Shown in pieces: positions 1-8,820 of a stretch of 64,000 bases of DNA. Under the pieces are notes generated by a model. That model made no database searches. It worked only from the letters and a program-made list of their open reading frames with translations, and had not been told where the DNA came from. The stretch is from contig NZ_OZ246016.1 of NCBI RefSeq assembly GCF_965230735.1, positions 2,356,001 through 2,420,000 on the forward strand, in the 5' to 3' direction. The DNA comes from Motiliproteus sp965230735 (GTDB lineage Bacteria; Pseudomonadota; Gammaproteobacteria; Pseudomonadales; Balneatricaceae). Each line of letters starts with the position of its first letter. The stretch's first letter is position 1. A program made the position numbers and the translations under genes.

Positions 1-330
1 CACCAGGCTGGACTGAACACTCATCATCGAGCGGTAGCCGGAGTCAACACGCTCAACTTCGCGGGCGATCAGGCCGTAGCCGACGTAGCTGATGCCGGGG
101 CAGCCATAGCCTTCCAGCTGCGGGCCCAGCAGACCCATTTCACCCATCTCACGGAAGATGGCCGGATCGGTGTGCTCGTTCTGGAACGCTTCACGAACGC
201 GCGGCTGCAGTTGCTCCTGACAGTAAGCACGTGCGGCATCACGGATCATCCGCTCTTCTTCGGTCAGTTGATCTTCGAACAGAAACGGGTCTTCCCAGTT
301 GAATTTGGCCCAGCTCGGTTGTGAGGACAT
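1..330 (-). CDS. gcdH: Glutaryl-CoA dehydrogenase, N-terminal part (truncated by window edge)
   Basis: This reads leftward from ATG at 328-330 and runs off the window after 110 codons. The visible part begins MSSQPSWAKFNWEDPFLFED and continues with the acyl-CoA dehydrogenase N-terminal helical domain, including the stretch EMGEMGLLGPQLEGYGCPG and then SGYRSMMSVQSSLV. These are typical of glutaryl-CoA dehydrogenase, the FAD enzyme that oxidatively decarboxylates glutaryl-CoA to crotonyl-CoA in lysine/tryptophan breakdown. The divergent LysR gene at 448 is the usual partner arrangement for control of this gene. The C-terminal catalytic part is outside the window, so the glutaryl specificity rests on the N-terminal similarity. 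Confidence 0.85.
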   Translation of the reverse strand, partial: MSSQPSWAKFNWEDPFLFEDQLTEEERMIRDAARAYCQEQLQPRVREAFQNEHTDPAIFREMGEMGLLGPQLEGYGCPGISYVGYGLIAREVERVDSGYRSMMSVQSSLV

Positions 331-447
331 GTTGGCTTCCTGTGTTGGGATGTTTGATTGATGTAACAAAAGGTATCACTTGTTTTTCGATAAAAATAAT
401 ATATGTTTTATATCTAGAGAATATTTATCGATTATGGATTTTGCGCC

Positions 448-1338
448 ATGGACAAACGTCAGTTACAGATTTTCCAGACCGTGGCCCGCTGTGGCGGCTT
501 TACCAAGGCATCGAAATCGCTGCATATGGCCCAGCCGGCGGTCAGTATCGCGATCAAGAAGCTGGAACAGGAGTTTGGTCTGATGCTGTTTGATCGCAGC
601 GAAAAGCAGATCGAACTCACTGCCGAAGGACGGGTGCTGCTGGATCATGCCGACCGTATTCTGGATCAGTTTCACCAGGCCGGTATGGCGATGTCGGAGC
701 TGAGCGGTGTGGTTGGCGGTGAAGTCAGGTTGCTGACGTCGGCGATGCTGGGGTCCTATCTGCTGCCGGAGCAGTTGGCTTCTTTCCGGCGCGACTTTCC
801 CAGGGTGAGAGTACGTGTCAGCAGCGAGGGCACCCAGCGAGCTGCCGAAATGATCGAAGCCGGGGAGGCAGAACTCGGGGTTCTGCATCTGGATAAGGTC
901 TCCCCGACTCTGGAAGCCAGGCCATTTGCCCGTGAGGAGGTTGTCGTCTGCGTGGCTACAGATGACCCCTTGGCGCGTTATCCGTCGATCACCTTCGAGC
1001 AGTTTGTTCAGCGTGATCTGGTGGTTTATGAGCCGGGCTATTACCTGCGAGAGTTGCTGGAACAGACCTCCCGTGAGGAGGGTCATCCGCTGCGGATCGG
1101 GCTTGAAACCAACTTGTTGCGTTTAATGCTGTCGCTGGTACGTCAGGGCAGCGGCATCAGCATCTGTCTGCGGCATGTGCTGGAGCATGAATCCGGGCTG
1201 GTGGCGCTGTCGTTCGAAGAGCCGGTATATCTCAATCTCGGTATCGGCTGGCACCGAAAGCGCTACCTGTCGCGGGCAGGGCGGGCTCTGTTGGAGCATC
1301 TTTGCGGTGACCTTGAAGACTCTCCGCTAGATGATTGA
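448..1338 (+). CDS. LysR-family transcriptional regulator (probable gcdH regulator)
   Basis: The 296-residue protein has the LysR layout: a winged HTH at about residues 3-62 (RQLQIFQTVARCGGFTKASK, then QPAVSIAIKKLEQEFG) followed by a two-lobed LysR substrate domain to about residue 290. It is transcribed away from gcdH across a 117-bp, very AT-rich gap, the classic arrangement for a LysR protein controlling itself and the divergent gene. In that gap CGATAAA (388-394) and TTTATCG (424-430) form inverted arms 29 bp apart that could be part of the operator. The effector is not visible from sequence; glutaryl-CoA or glutarate is an inference from the neighbour. Confidence 0.88.
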   Translation: MDKRQLQIFQTVARCGGFTKASKSLHMAQPAVSIAIKKLEQEFGLMLFDRSEKQIELTAEGRVLLDHADRILDQFHQAGMAMSELSGVVGGEVRLLTSAMLGSYLLPEQLASFRRDFPRVRVRVSSEGTQRAAEMIEAGEAELGVLHLDKVSPTLEARPFAREEVVVCVATDDPLARYPSITFEQFVQRDLVVYEPGYYLRELLEQTSREEGHPLRIGLETNLLRLMLSLVRQGSGISICLRHVLEHESGLVALSFEEPVYLNLGIGWHRKRYLSRAGRALLEHLCGDLEDSPLDD

Positions 1339-1541
1339 ACGTTAAGTAAAAAATCAATCTAGTTAATGGTATTTGGTTGCCGGTTTTGGCGGGTTTCTGG
1401 TCTGTGTCCAATATGAATATGAATCACTAAACTATTTATACCGTTATCTTTGGTGTGGCTAGATTTAGCTGATCGAACGCTGAGCGGTTGATAAGTGAAG
1501 CCGGGGTTGGTGCCCGATCAGGATCTCTTTAAACGGGTAAT

Positions 1542-2201
1542 TCAATCAAAACTGAAGACCAGCCCCTGCATTAAACGCGGCACCCAGCTGTTGAACCGCA
1601 ATGGGGCATCGGTGGCGATCAGGCAGATACAGTGCTCGTTGCGGTCTGCGATCGGTTGATGCTCAATCTCATCATCCAGGTCGGCAATGTCGCCGGGCTG
1701 GAAGCGACCGATCTCGTCGCTGTAGGAACCGCGCAGCACCATCGTCAACTCGCTACCTTGGTGGCCGTGGGCCGGCATGCAGGTTCCCGGGGCGATCCGC
1801 AGCAGGCTTAGGTTGGAGCTTCCCAGATCGATTTTGTGCTGCTGAATCCCCGGCGCGATCCGCTTCCAGGGCACTGTCTCGAAATCTTGATCCGTCCAGT
1901 TCTGCAACAGTGCCGGGATCAAAGACTTTTTGGGTAGTGCTGCCCCATGGGACTCAGACTTTGTCTGTCCAGCGGGTTCGTCAAGACGATCGAAGAGTGC
2001 CTGCTTGCAGTCAGGGGACACCTCTGCCGGTTGCAGCCGTTGCATCAACTCGGCCCCCAGCTGTTCCGCCTGACGCAAGCGTTGACGGCAGCGAGGACAA
2101 TGGCGCAGATGGCAGGCAACCAGGACGGCAAAATTACGCTCAAGGGTGGCATTCGAAAAAGCGAGCAGGGTGGCATCATCCGGATGGTATTGAATCTTCA
2201 T
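1542..2201 (-). CDS. chrR: ChrR-type zinc anti-sigma factor with C-terminal cupin
   Basis: The 219-residue protein has the ChrR arrangement. An N-terminal anti-sigma domain carries the zinc motif H-x3-C-x2-C (CHLRHCPRC, about residues 30-40). A cupin domain follows, with MPAHGHQGSELTMVLRGSYSDE near residues 135-155. In the ChrR family the N-terminal domain holds the cognate ECF sigma factor inactive and the cupin domain senses singlet oxygen. Its ATG overlaps the sigma factor stop (2198-2201, ATGA), so the two are translationally coupled. The sigma partner and the adjoining oxidative-lipid operon all fit the RpoE-ChrR system. Confidence 0.9.
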   Translation of the reverse strand: MKIQYHPDDATLLAFSNATLERNFAVLVACHLRHCPRCRQRLRQAEQLGAELMQRLQPAEVSPDCKQALFDRLDEPAGQTKSESHGAALPKKSLIPALLQNWTDQDFETVPWKRIAPGIQQHKIDLGSSNLSLLRIAPGTCMPAHGHQGSELTMVLRGSYSDEIGRFQPGDIADLDDEIEHQPIADRNEHCICLIATDAPLRFNSWVPRLMQGLVFSFD

Positions 2202-2785
2202 CGGGCACCTCCCAAGCAGCTGCGTAACTTCTCGAAGGCCAAGCGCAGGGTCGATTTGACGCTGCCCAAGGGAATCTCCATCGACTGGGCAATTTCTGCG
2301 TGGCTTTTGCCTTGGTAATAACTCATGTAAAGCACCTGAGCTTGGCGTGACGGTAGCTGCTGCAATGTGTTGCTGAGTAGCTGTCCATCCAGCTCCGATT
2401 CCAGTTCCCGTTCGGTTTGTGTGGCACCGTCCAGCGCCATGGCATCCGGTTCGGGGGGAGGGCGATCGGCTAAGCGCTGATGGCGTAAATGGTCGTAGTA
2501 TTTATTGCGCGCTACCCGATAGATCCAGGTGGCCGCGTTGCCTCGTTCTGCATTGAACTGATGGGCACGGTGCCAGACCTGCAACAGGGTTTCTTGCAGA
2601 ATCTCTTCCGCTATCGCTGCACCGGCCCCTCGGCCGATCAGATAGCTTTTGAGCAGCGGTGCAAAGTGGTCATACAAGGCGGAGAACTGCTGACGATCGC
2701 GTTCGGCGGCGATTCGATTCAGCACCTTCGACCAGTCCTGCTGGGTCTCTATTCCATCCATCGGCTTGCTACAAATCTCATTCAT
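2198..2785 (-). CDS. rpoE: ECF sigma factor of the RpoE-ChrR (ECF11) type
   Basis: This encodes an ECF sigma factor. Region 2 is RQQFSALYDHFAPLLKSYL through ILQETLLQVWHRAHQFN and WIYRVARNKYYDHLR. Region 4 is LPSRQAQVLYMSYYQGKSHAEIAQSMEIPLGSVKSTLRLA (quoted in parts of one segment near the C-terminus). It recruits RNA polymerase to photooxidative-stress promoters and is held inactive by the overlapping chrR product. I chose ATG 2785 (MNEICSKPMDGI). The open frame reaches 2842, but the upstream codons overlap a promoter. That promoter (-10 at 2790-2795) would put the transcript start at or inside ATG 2785, so ATG 2761 (MDGIETQQDW) is a real alternative. Confidence 0.9.
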   Translation of the reverse strand: MNEICSKPMDGIETQQDWSKVLNRIAAERDRQQFSALYDHFAPLLKSYLIGRGAGAAIAEEILQETLLQVWHRAHQFNAERGNAATWIYRVARNKYYDHLRHQRLADRPPPEPDAMALDGATQTERELESELDGQLLSNTLQQLPSRQAQVLYMSYYQGKSHAEIAQSMEIPLGSVKSTLRLAFEKLRSCLGGAR

Positions 2786-2789
2786 ACCC

Positions 2790-2819
2790 GTAATACGAAC
2801 CACCCCGGGAGTTGGATCA
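2790..2819 (-). promoter_or_regulatory. RpoE-type promoter of rpoE-chrR
   Basis: On the minus strand TGATCC (2819-2814) is followed by exactly 18 bases and TATTAC (2795-2790). This matches the TGATCC-N18-TA pattern known for RpoE-ChrR promoters and implies autoregulation. It is the mirror partner of the plus-strand site at 2891-2920. Confidence 0.65.
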
Positions 2820-2890
2820 CCGCCCTGGGTGTTAAAAATCACTATAGACGCGCTGATAAGGAGGTTTTCGAAGAATTTTCCGACTCAGAG

Positions 2891-2920
2891 TGATCCGCTT
2901 TTCTGTGTCGAACGTAACCC
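2891..2920 (+). promoter_or_regulatory. RpoE-type promoter of the 2968-10204 operon
   Basis: TGATCC (2891-2896), an 18-base spacer and TAACCC (2915-2920) lie about 50 bp before the flavoprotein start. Spacing and -35 box are identical to the divergent rpoE promoter, so the operon is probably switched on together with the sigma factor. Confidence 0.65.
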
Positions 2921-2967
2921 TTTCAAACTAGGCTCAATTTGAGTCGGCTGAAATGAGGAAGCTGTCG

Positions 2968-4374
2968 ATGTCTAACCCCCGCTTTGCTGTTAACGCCCGA
3001 TCGACTGAACCGCAGCGGATTGCCGTGGTGGGCTCTGGTATTGCCGGTCTGAGCTGTGCCTGGCTGTTGGCGCAGCAGCATGACGTGACACTGTTTGAGA
3101 AGGATGATCGGTTTGGCGGGCATTCCAACACAGTGGTGCTGGAAGGTGTCGATGATCAACCGCCCCTGCCGGTGGATACCGGCTTTATCGTTTTCAATCC
3201 TCAGTCTTACCCGAATCTGGTGGCGTTGTTCGAGCATCTGGAAGTGCCGGTCCGGGCAACTGATATGTCATTTTCAGTGTCGATCAACCAGGGACAGATG
3301 GAGTACGCCGGTAGCGACCTGACCGGTTTGCTGGCTCAATCGTCAAACCTGCTTCGCCCCGGATTCTGGCGAATGTTGGCCGATATCCTGCGTTTCTATC
3401 GCCAGGCACCCCAATTGCTTAACGAACTGGATGATCAGACCTCTCTGGGTCAGCTGATCGAACAGTATGGCTATGGCCGTCGTTTTCGGGATGACCATCT
3501 GCTGCCGATGGGGGCGGCCATCTGGTCGACACCGGCCAGTCAGATGCTCGATTACCCGGCCAAGACTTTCCTTCGTTTCTGCGCCAACCATGGCTTGCTT
3601 CAATTACGGGACCGTCCCCAGTGGATGACGGTGGAGGGGGGCAGTCGGGAATATGTCGAACGGTTGGTGGATCAACTGGGTGAACGGGCGGTGGTCAACC
3701 GCGGAGTTCGCAGTATCCAACGCACGGGAGATCATGTGCTGCTGACCGACTGGCAGGGCCAATACTGGCAATTTGATCAGTTGGTATTGGCCTGTCATGC
3801 CGACCAGTCGCTGAAACTGCTTAGTGATGCTGACCAACAAGAGCAGGCCTTGCTGCAGGCCTTCAAGTTCGAGCGCAATCGGGCCTTGCTGCACAGCGAT
3901 GAGCGGTTGATGCCGTTGCGCAAACGGGCCTGGGCGAGCTGGAACTACCTTTGCCGGCGTCAATCCGAAACCGATACGTCGCTTAGCGTCAGCTATTGGA
4001 TGAACCGGTTACAGGGCTTACCGGAGCATCGTCCGCTGTTCGTGACATTGAATCCGCTTATGGAGCCGGATCCGGAACGGGTTCATGCAGCGTTTCTGTA
4101 TGATCATCCGACCTTCGATGCGTCCGCATTACAAGCCCAGCGCGAACTCTGGCACCTGCAGGGCCATAACAATACCTGGTATTGCGGTGCCTGGTGCGGC
4201 TATGGGTTTCACGAGGACGGACTGCAGGCCGGATTGGCGGTGGCCGAAGCCCTGGGGCAGCAGCGCCGGCCCTGGCAAGTCGACGGTATGTACGATCGGA
4301 TTCCATTGCCGCAGAACTGGTTCGAGCGAGGTACGGCCGCCGCTGCCAAACAGGCCGGAGGGGAGGCGGCCTGA
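2968..4374 (+). CDS. FAD/NAD(P)-dependent oxidoreductase of the singlet-oxygen operon (RSP_1091-like)
   Basis: The 468-residue flavoprotein starts with a dinucleotide-binding Rossmann motif, RIAVVGSGIAGLSCAWLLA at about residues 17-35, then FEKDDRFGGHSNT, as in amine-oxidase/desaturase-like flavoproteins. ATG 2968 is preferred over ATG 2953 because GAGGAAG (2955-2961) sits at ideal spacing. It is the first gene of the operon read from the RpoE-type promoter and its stop overlaps the next ATG (TGATG at 4372-4376). In R. sphaeroides the homologous RpoE-dependent flavoprotein is reported to be needed for furan fatty acid synthesis. That role is inferred here from gene order and family. Confidence 0.87.
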   Translation: MSNPRFAVNARSTEPQRIAVVGSGIAGLSCAWLLAQQHDVTLFEKDDRFGGHSNTVVLEGVDDQPPLPVDTGFIVFNPQSYPNLVALFEHLEVPVRATDMSFSVSINQGQMEYAGSDLTGLLAQSSNLLRPGFWRMLADILRFYRQAPQLLNELDDQTSLGQLIEQYGYGRRFRDDHLLPMGAAIWSTPASQMLDYPAKTFLRFCANHGLLQLRDRPQWMTVEGGSREYVERLVDQLGERAVVNRGVRSIQRTGDHVLLTDWQGQYWQFDQLVLACHADQSLKLLSDADQQEQALLQAFKFERNRALLHSDERLMPLRKRAWASWNYLCRRQSETDTSLSVSYWMNRLQGLPEHRPLFVTLNPLMEPDPERVHAAFLYDHPTFDASALQAQRELWHLQGHNNTWYCGAWCGYGFHEDGLQAGLAVAEALGQQRRPWQVDGMYDRIPLPQNWFERGTAAAAKQAGGEAA

Positions 4375-5366
4375 TGGACGCGCCTGCCCTGAACAGCGGC
4401 CTGTATCGGGCCGAGGTGATGCATCAGCGGCTGCGACCCCGTTCGCATCGGTTCGACTACCGGATCAGCAGCTGGCTGATCGATCTGGACGAGTTGGTAA
4501 CTCTCGATCGGCTGGGACTGCTTCACTTCAACCGTCCGGGTTTGTTCAGTTTTTATGAGCGTGATCATGGTGACGGCAGTGAGCGGGGACTCAAGCAGCA
4601 GTGCCAACAGCTTTTGGCCGAGCGGGGCTTGCCCCCGGCCAGCCATATTCGACTGTTGTGCCAGCCACGCTGTTTCGGATTCGGATTCAATTCGCTGGCG
4701 ATCTACTTTTGTTATCACGAGGATGGGCAGCTTTTTGCCACGCTCTACGAGGTCAGCAACACCTTTGGAGAACGTCATACCTACGTGATCGGATGCCCCT
4801 CTTTTAAAGGGTCGCGGCTACGCCAGCGGGCCGATAAGCGGATGTCGGTATCTCCGTTTATCGCTCTCGATGGTGAGTATCACTTCCGACTGCTGCCGCC
4901 CGGCGAACAGTTCTCGGTGCTGATCCATTATCGGGATACAGCCGGACCGTTGCTGTTGGCTCGTTGGCGAGGCCAGCGGGTGCCGCTGCAGCGCCGGGTG
5001 CTGCTCAGGGAACTGCTGCGCCCGCCCATGGCACTCAAAACGCTGGGATTGATCCACTGGCAGGCATTGAAGCTGTGGATCAAGCGGATCCCTTTTATCT
5101 CACCCCGAAAAACCCAACCCTACGCGACCAGCGCCGGTTCAATCCTCGAAGGCGTTGTTGAACAGCAGTCATCCTCGGGCCGTTTTTCAGGTCCATTGAG
5201 TCAGGAGAATGTCGATGGAAACCCTGCGCAGCAAGCAGAGTACAACAATGCTATTTCGAACCGAGAACAGGTCAAACCCGCAGCCGGCAAGCAATCCGAA
5301 TCCGCGATCGCTGCCGTCGTCTCTGCCCCGCGCCGCTCAGGCGTGGATGCCGGTCTCCCAAGGTAG
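4374..5366 (+). CDS. DUF1365 family protein
   Basis: The 330-residue protein opens LNSGLYRAEVMHQRLRPRSH and contains HFNRPGLFSFYERDHGDG, CQPRCFGFGFNSLAIYFCY and EVSNTFGERHTYVIG. These are hallmarks of DUF1365, a family found beside CFA-synthase-like methyltransferases and flavoproteins. Its biochemical role is unknown; a part in fatty acyl modification is guessed from this linkage. The ATG overlaps the upstream stop. The last ~50 codons (5215-5366) overlap the start of the next gene in another frame and look low-complexity (many Q, S, A), so the conserved domain probably ends near residue 250. Confidence 0.85.
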   Translation: MDAPALNSGLYRAEVMHQRLRPRSHRFDYRISSWLIDLDELVTLDRLGLLHFNRPGLFSFYERDHGDGSERGLKQQCQQLLAERGLPPASHIRLLCQPRCFGFGFNSLAIYFCYHEDGQLFATLYEVSNTFGERHTYVIGCPSFKGSRLRQRADKRMSVSPFIALDGEYHFRLLPPGEQFSVLIHYRDTAGPLLLARWRGQRVPLQRRVLLRELLRPPMALKTLGLIHWQALKLWIKRIPFISPRKTQPYATSAGSILEGVVEQQSSSGRFSGPLSQENVDGNPAQQAEYNNAISNREQVKPAAGKQSESAIAAVVSAPRRSGVDAGLPR

Positions 5367-6606
5367 CGGCTATTCCCGACAGCTGCCATCGCCTCAGGCG
5401 GATCAGCTCCAGTCTGAATCCTGGATATGGCGTTTGCTGCTGCCGCGATTTGCGCGCAAGTTCAAGCAGGCTAAGGTCTCGCGAATCGATATCTCGTTAC
5501 CCGGCGGTCACTGTATCCATCTGGGGCAACTGCGTGCCGAACAGCCGGTACCGCGGGTTGAACTCAAACACCCGCAAGCGCTGATCCGCGGCTGGTTTGG
5601 TGGTTTGATGGGCTGGGCCGAGGGCTATATGGCCGGTGACTGGTCCTGTCGACGGCTGCTGCGTTTAACCGACTGGGCCATGGCCAACGAGCAAGCCCTG
5701 GAACAGGCTTTCGGTGGCACCGGGATAGCGGCCGCCATGCACCGACTGGTGCACCGACTTCGTCCCAATAGCCTACGGGGGTCGCGGCGAAATATCGCCA
5801 GTCACTATGACCTGGGGAATGAATTCTATCGCCGTTGGCTCGACCCCAGCATGACCTATTCATCCGCCCTGTTCGACAAGCCGGGGCTGTCGCTGGAGCA
5901 GGCTCAACAGGCCAAGAACGCCAAGGTGATCGAATGGTTGGAAGCTAATCCGGGTGATCGGGTGCTGGAGATCGGCTGCGGTTGGGGTGGTTTGGCCCAG
6001 CAACTCTGCGATAGCCGGTCAAATCAGGTTGATTATCTGGGCATCACCCTGTCCGAGGAGCAACTGGCTTGGTGTCGGCAGCGAACATTTAACGATCGTC
6101 AGGACGTTGAGTTTGAGCTTTGCGATTACCGGCATCTGCACCGGTGCTACGACCGGATCGTTTCGATCGAAATGCTCGAGGCCGTGGGTGAGGCGAACTG
6201 GCCAATCTTTTTCAACCAGCTGAAGCAGCGCTTGAGTCGAGAGGGTTGTGCGGTCATCCAGGTCATCACCATCTCGGATCAGCGCTTTGCCGGGTACCGA
6301 CGCGGTGCCGATTTTATCCAGCGTTACATCTTTCCGGGCGGCATGTTGCCCAGCCCCGCCGTGTTCGCCGAGCAGGTCGAGCGAGCCGGGTTGCAGATTG
6401 ATCGGCAGTTGAGTTTCGGGCCGGACTACGGCAGTACGCTGAATATCTGGGCCGATCGTTTCGAACGGGCCTGGCCGGAGCTGCAGACATTGGGGTTCGA
6501 CCAGCGCTTCTACCGTATGTGGCGCTATTACCTGGCCTACTGTGAAAGCGGTTTTAAATCCGGCTCCATCGATGTCCAGCTCTACCGTCTCCGACACGCC
6601 GATTAA
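5215..6606 (+). CDS. cfa: Cyclopropane-fatty-acyl-phospholipid synthase-like SAM methyltransferase
   Basis: The 463-residue protein has the CFA synthase order. There is an N-terminal lipid-binding region, then NIASHYDLGNEFYRRWLDPS and MTYSSALF, the SAM site VLEIGCGWGGLAQQL (about residues 249-263), SIEMLEAVG, and the C-terminal RMWRYYLAYCESGFKSG. It methylates the double bond of membrane phospholipid acyl chains. In this operon type it may make cyclopropane or the methylated precursor of furan fatty acids. ATG 5215 is chosen for AGGAG at 5203-5207 (7-nt spacing); ATG 5209 is too close. The first 152 bases overlap DUF1365. Confidence 0.9.
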   Translation: METLRSKQSTTMLFRTENRSNPQPASNPNPRSLPSSLPRAAQAWMPVSQGSGYSRQLPSPQADQLQSESWIWRLLLPRFARKFKQAKVSRIDISLPGGHCIHLGQLRAEQPVPRVELKHPQALIRGWFGGLMGWAEGYMAGDWSCRRLLRLTDWAMANEQALEQAFGGTGIAAAMHRLVHRLRPNSLRGSRRNIASHYDLGNEFYRRWLDPSMTYSSALFDKPGLSLEQAQQAKNAKVIEWLEANPGDRVLEIGCGWGGLAQQLCDSRSNQVDYLGITLSEEQLAWCRQRTFNDRQDVEFELCDYRHLHRCYDRIVSIEMLEAVGEANWPIFFNQLKQRLSREGCAVIQVITISDQRFAGYRRGADFIQRYIFPGGMLPSPAVFAEQVERAGLQIDRQLSFGPDYGSTLNIWADRFERAWPELQTLGFDQRFYRMWRYYLAYCESGFKSGSIDVQLYRLRHAD

Positions 6607-7972
6607 AGCCGGCCGGATCGGCTCACACCCTCTTAGCGCCGCCCAGCAGCTGAGTTACGCCTTGCCGGCGGTGCCGATGGCGCTGCCCACCCTGGCGGTC
6701 TATATCTGGCTGCCGACCTTCTACGCCGAACAGACCCAGCTTACGCTATTGCAGGCGGGTACGGCGCTTCTGCTGGCGCGGCTACTCGATCTGCTCAGTG
6801 ATCTGGCCGCCGGACGCTACTGTGATCGGCCGATTCTGGGACTACCTCGTCGACGGGGCTGGATGCTGTTGGGGCTGTTGCTGGCCAGCCCGGCATTGTT
6901 GATGCTGTTTGATCCACCGGCGGAGTCGGGTTGGCCGAGATTGCTGCTGTTGGCGTCGTTGCTCTATGTGGGCTGGACCCTGATACAGATCCCGTGGCAG
7001 GCCTGGCTGGTCGATCTGTGTCCCGACAGCGATCGTCGCTTGAAACTCTGCGGCTGGCGTGAAAGCGCCGGTTTATTGGGACTGCTGTTGTCGGCAGCCT
7101 TGCCGGTCGTACTGTTGGAGAACGGTGCCACGCTCCGCCAAGCTCTGGCTTCTCTGGCCCTGTCTACCTTGCTGATGGCGTTGCCATGCGCGTGGTTGCT
7201 GTCCCGACTCCCCGAACCGGACACAAGGATCGGCGTGCAGTCCCACGGTTGGCGAGATTTGTGGCAACTTCGGCGTAACCGGTTATGGCTTCGACTACTG
7301 TCGGCCTGGGGACTCAATACCCTGGCGAACGGTATTGCGGCAGTACTGTTTCCACTGGCCGTCAGTATCGGTTTTGGCGGTGATGACCGAACCCGGGTGT
7401 GGCTGCTGTTGCTCTATTTCGGCGCTGCCCTGATAGCGTTGCCGTTCTGGAGTCGCAGCCGGGTAGAGCTGCATCGGCTTTGGGGCGGGGCGATGATAAT
7501 GGCGGCACTGGTGTTCCTGTTGGTGCCGTTGCTACCAGCCGATCATGTCATCGGGCTTTGGGGGTTTGCCCTGGTCTGCCTGTTGACCGGTGTCGTGTTG
7601 GGGGCGGATTTGGCACTGCCGCCGGTGATGCAGGCCAACCTGGTGGATTGGGATCGCTGGCGTTTCGACAAGGAGCGGGCGCTGGCCTGCTTTGCCGGTC
7701 ACTCGATGGTGATGAAACTGTCACTGGGCGCCGCTGCGGCATTGGCGCCGGCTCTGCTGTGGTTGTTGTCAGACGGTGAAGAACCGACCGGGGCGGTTGA
7801 TCCGGAGCGACGTTTTGAGTTGCTGGTGATCTACGCCTGGCTGCCGTGCGTATTAAAACTATCGGCAGTCGCTTTGTTATGGCGTTACCCACTGGGTCGG
7901 CAGCGCCACCGGATGATCCTGACGCGACTGCATCGTCATCAAGAAGATCAGTTCGGAAGGCTCGGGAGGTAG
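6572..7972 (+). CDS. MFS transporter (GPH-like) of the singlet-oxygen operon
   Basis: A polytopic membrane protein of about 466 residues, beginning MSSSTVSDTPIKAGR and entering the first membrane span at LSYALPAVPMALPTLAVYIW. About twelve hydrophobic segments follow, with the cytoplasmic loop motif LLDLLSDLAAGRYCDRP typical of glycoside-pentoside-hexuronide-type MFS carriers. The start at 6572 overlaps the end of the methyltransferase gene by 35 bases; an in-frame ATG also exists at 6542. MFS genes of this type occupy the same operon position in R. sphaeroides. The substrate is unknown and may be lipid-related. Confidence 0.82.
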   Translation: MSSSTVSDTPIKAGRIGSHPLSAAQQLSYALPAVPMALPTLAVYIWLPTFYAEQTQLTLLQAGTALLLARLLDLLSDLAAGRYCDRPILGLPRRRGWMLLGLLLASPALLMLFDPPAESGWPRLLLLASLLYVGWTLIQIPWQAWLVDLCPDSDRRLKLCGWRESAGLLGLLLSAALPVVLLENGATLRQALASLALSTLLMALPCAWLLSRLPEPDTRIGVQSHGWRDLWQLRRNRLWLRLLSAWGLNTLANGIAAVLFPLAVSIGFGGDDRTRVWLLLLYFGAALIALPFWSRSRVELHRLWGGAMIMAALVFLLVPLLPADHVIGLWGFALVCLLTGVVLGADLALPPVMQANLVDWDRWRFDKERALACFAGHSMVMKLSLGAAAALAPALLWLLSDGEEPTGAVDPERRFELLVIYAWLPCVLKLSAVALLWRYPLGRQRHRMILTRLHRHQEDQFGRLGR

Positions 7973-7974
7973 CG

Positions 7975-8820
7975 ATGTACTGGCTTAGAGTGATAGGGGC
8001 GCTGCTGTTGGGATTGCTGTTGGTCCACAGCCCCCATGTTCTGGCGTCGGTGGGCGGACCCGGTCCGGAAGCCGATCGCCATCAACACTGGCAAATGCTG
8101 TACGGGGATTCGATCGAGTTTGAAGTGTGGCGAGATGGTGAACCGGTCGGCCGCTACCACACCCGGTTTGATGGCGGGGCGGGACAGCTCAGGGTTGAAG
8201 CGCAAATGGAGCTGGAGTTGAGCTGGCTCTGGTGGCGTTATCGTTATCGATATCAAGCGGTTGAGCTTTGGCAGCAAGGCCATTTGAGCGCCCTGAGTTC
8301 GCGAATCGACGATGACGGAGAGCAGATTCACTATCATTTTGTTCGCTTTGGCGATCAGTTGATCGAAACGGATGCGTCCCTGACCCCTGTTGCATCGAGC
8401 CGGGCGAAACCGGTGCCGTTGCCGGTGCTGGCGAGCCATCATTACGACATTGCGGTTTTGGATCAGGGGCGAGTGCTCAATACCCTGACCGGTCAGCTCA
8501 ATCGCTTTCAGGTGGAGCAGCTCGGGTCAATGACAATAGCTTCGGCCCGGGGCAAGATCGACGCGCGGGGGTTCCGTTATCAGGGGGAACTGCACGATAC
8601 CGAAGTCTGGTATGACGAGCGCAATCGATGGGTCGGACTGCGCTTTAAAGATCGGCGAGGGATGACAGTGGAGTTTCGCTGTCAACGCTGCGGCAGGGAT
8701 CAGTCCACGAACCTGATGATGCGATTCCCGGCAACGGGAGTCGGGTGGCCGCTGCCGTTGGGTCGGGTGTTGAATCCTGACCAGTCTCCACAACTGATCA
8801 GACCGCGGTGGCAGCTATGA
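7975..8820 (+). CDS. Secreted DUF6134-like protein
   Basis: A 281-residue protein with an N-terminal signal peptide (MYWLRVIGALLLGLLLVHSP, cleavage near ASVGG). The body is beta-rich: SIEFEVWRDGEPVGRYHTRF, repeated W/Y/R-rich strands, and DTEVWYDERNRWVGLRFKD near the C-terminus. This fits the DUF6134 family, which I recognise by pattern only. The start follows GGGAGG (7964-7969) and comes 2 bases after the MFS stop. Four cysteines cluster near residue 240 (CQRCG region). It may be a periplasmic lipid-binding or carrier protein, but nothing in the sequence proves a function. Confidence 0.72.
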   Translation: MYWLRVIGALLLGLLLVHSPHVLASVGGPGPEADRHQHWQMLYGDSIEFEVWRDGEPVGRYHTRFDGGAGQLRVEAQMELELSWLWWRYRYRYQAVELWQQGHLSALSSRIDDDGEQIHYHFVRFGDQLIETDASLTPVASSRAKPVPLPVLASHHYDIAVLDQGRVLNTLTGQLNRFQVEQLGSMTIASARGKIDARGFRYQGELHDTEVWYDERNRWVGLRFKDRRGMTVEFRCQRCGRDQSTNLMMRFPATGVGWPLPLGRVLNPDQSPQLIRPRWQL

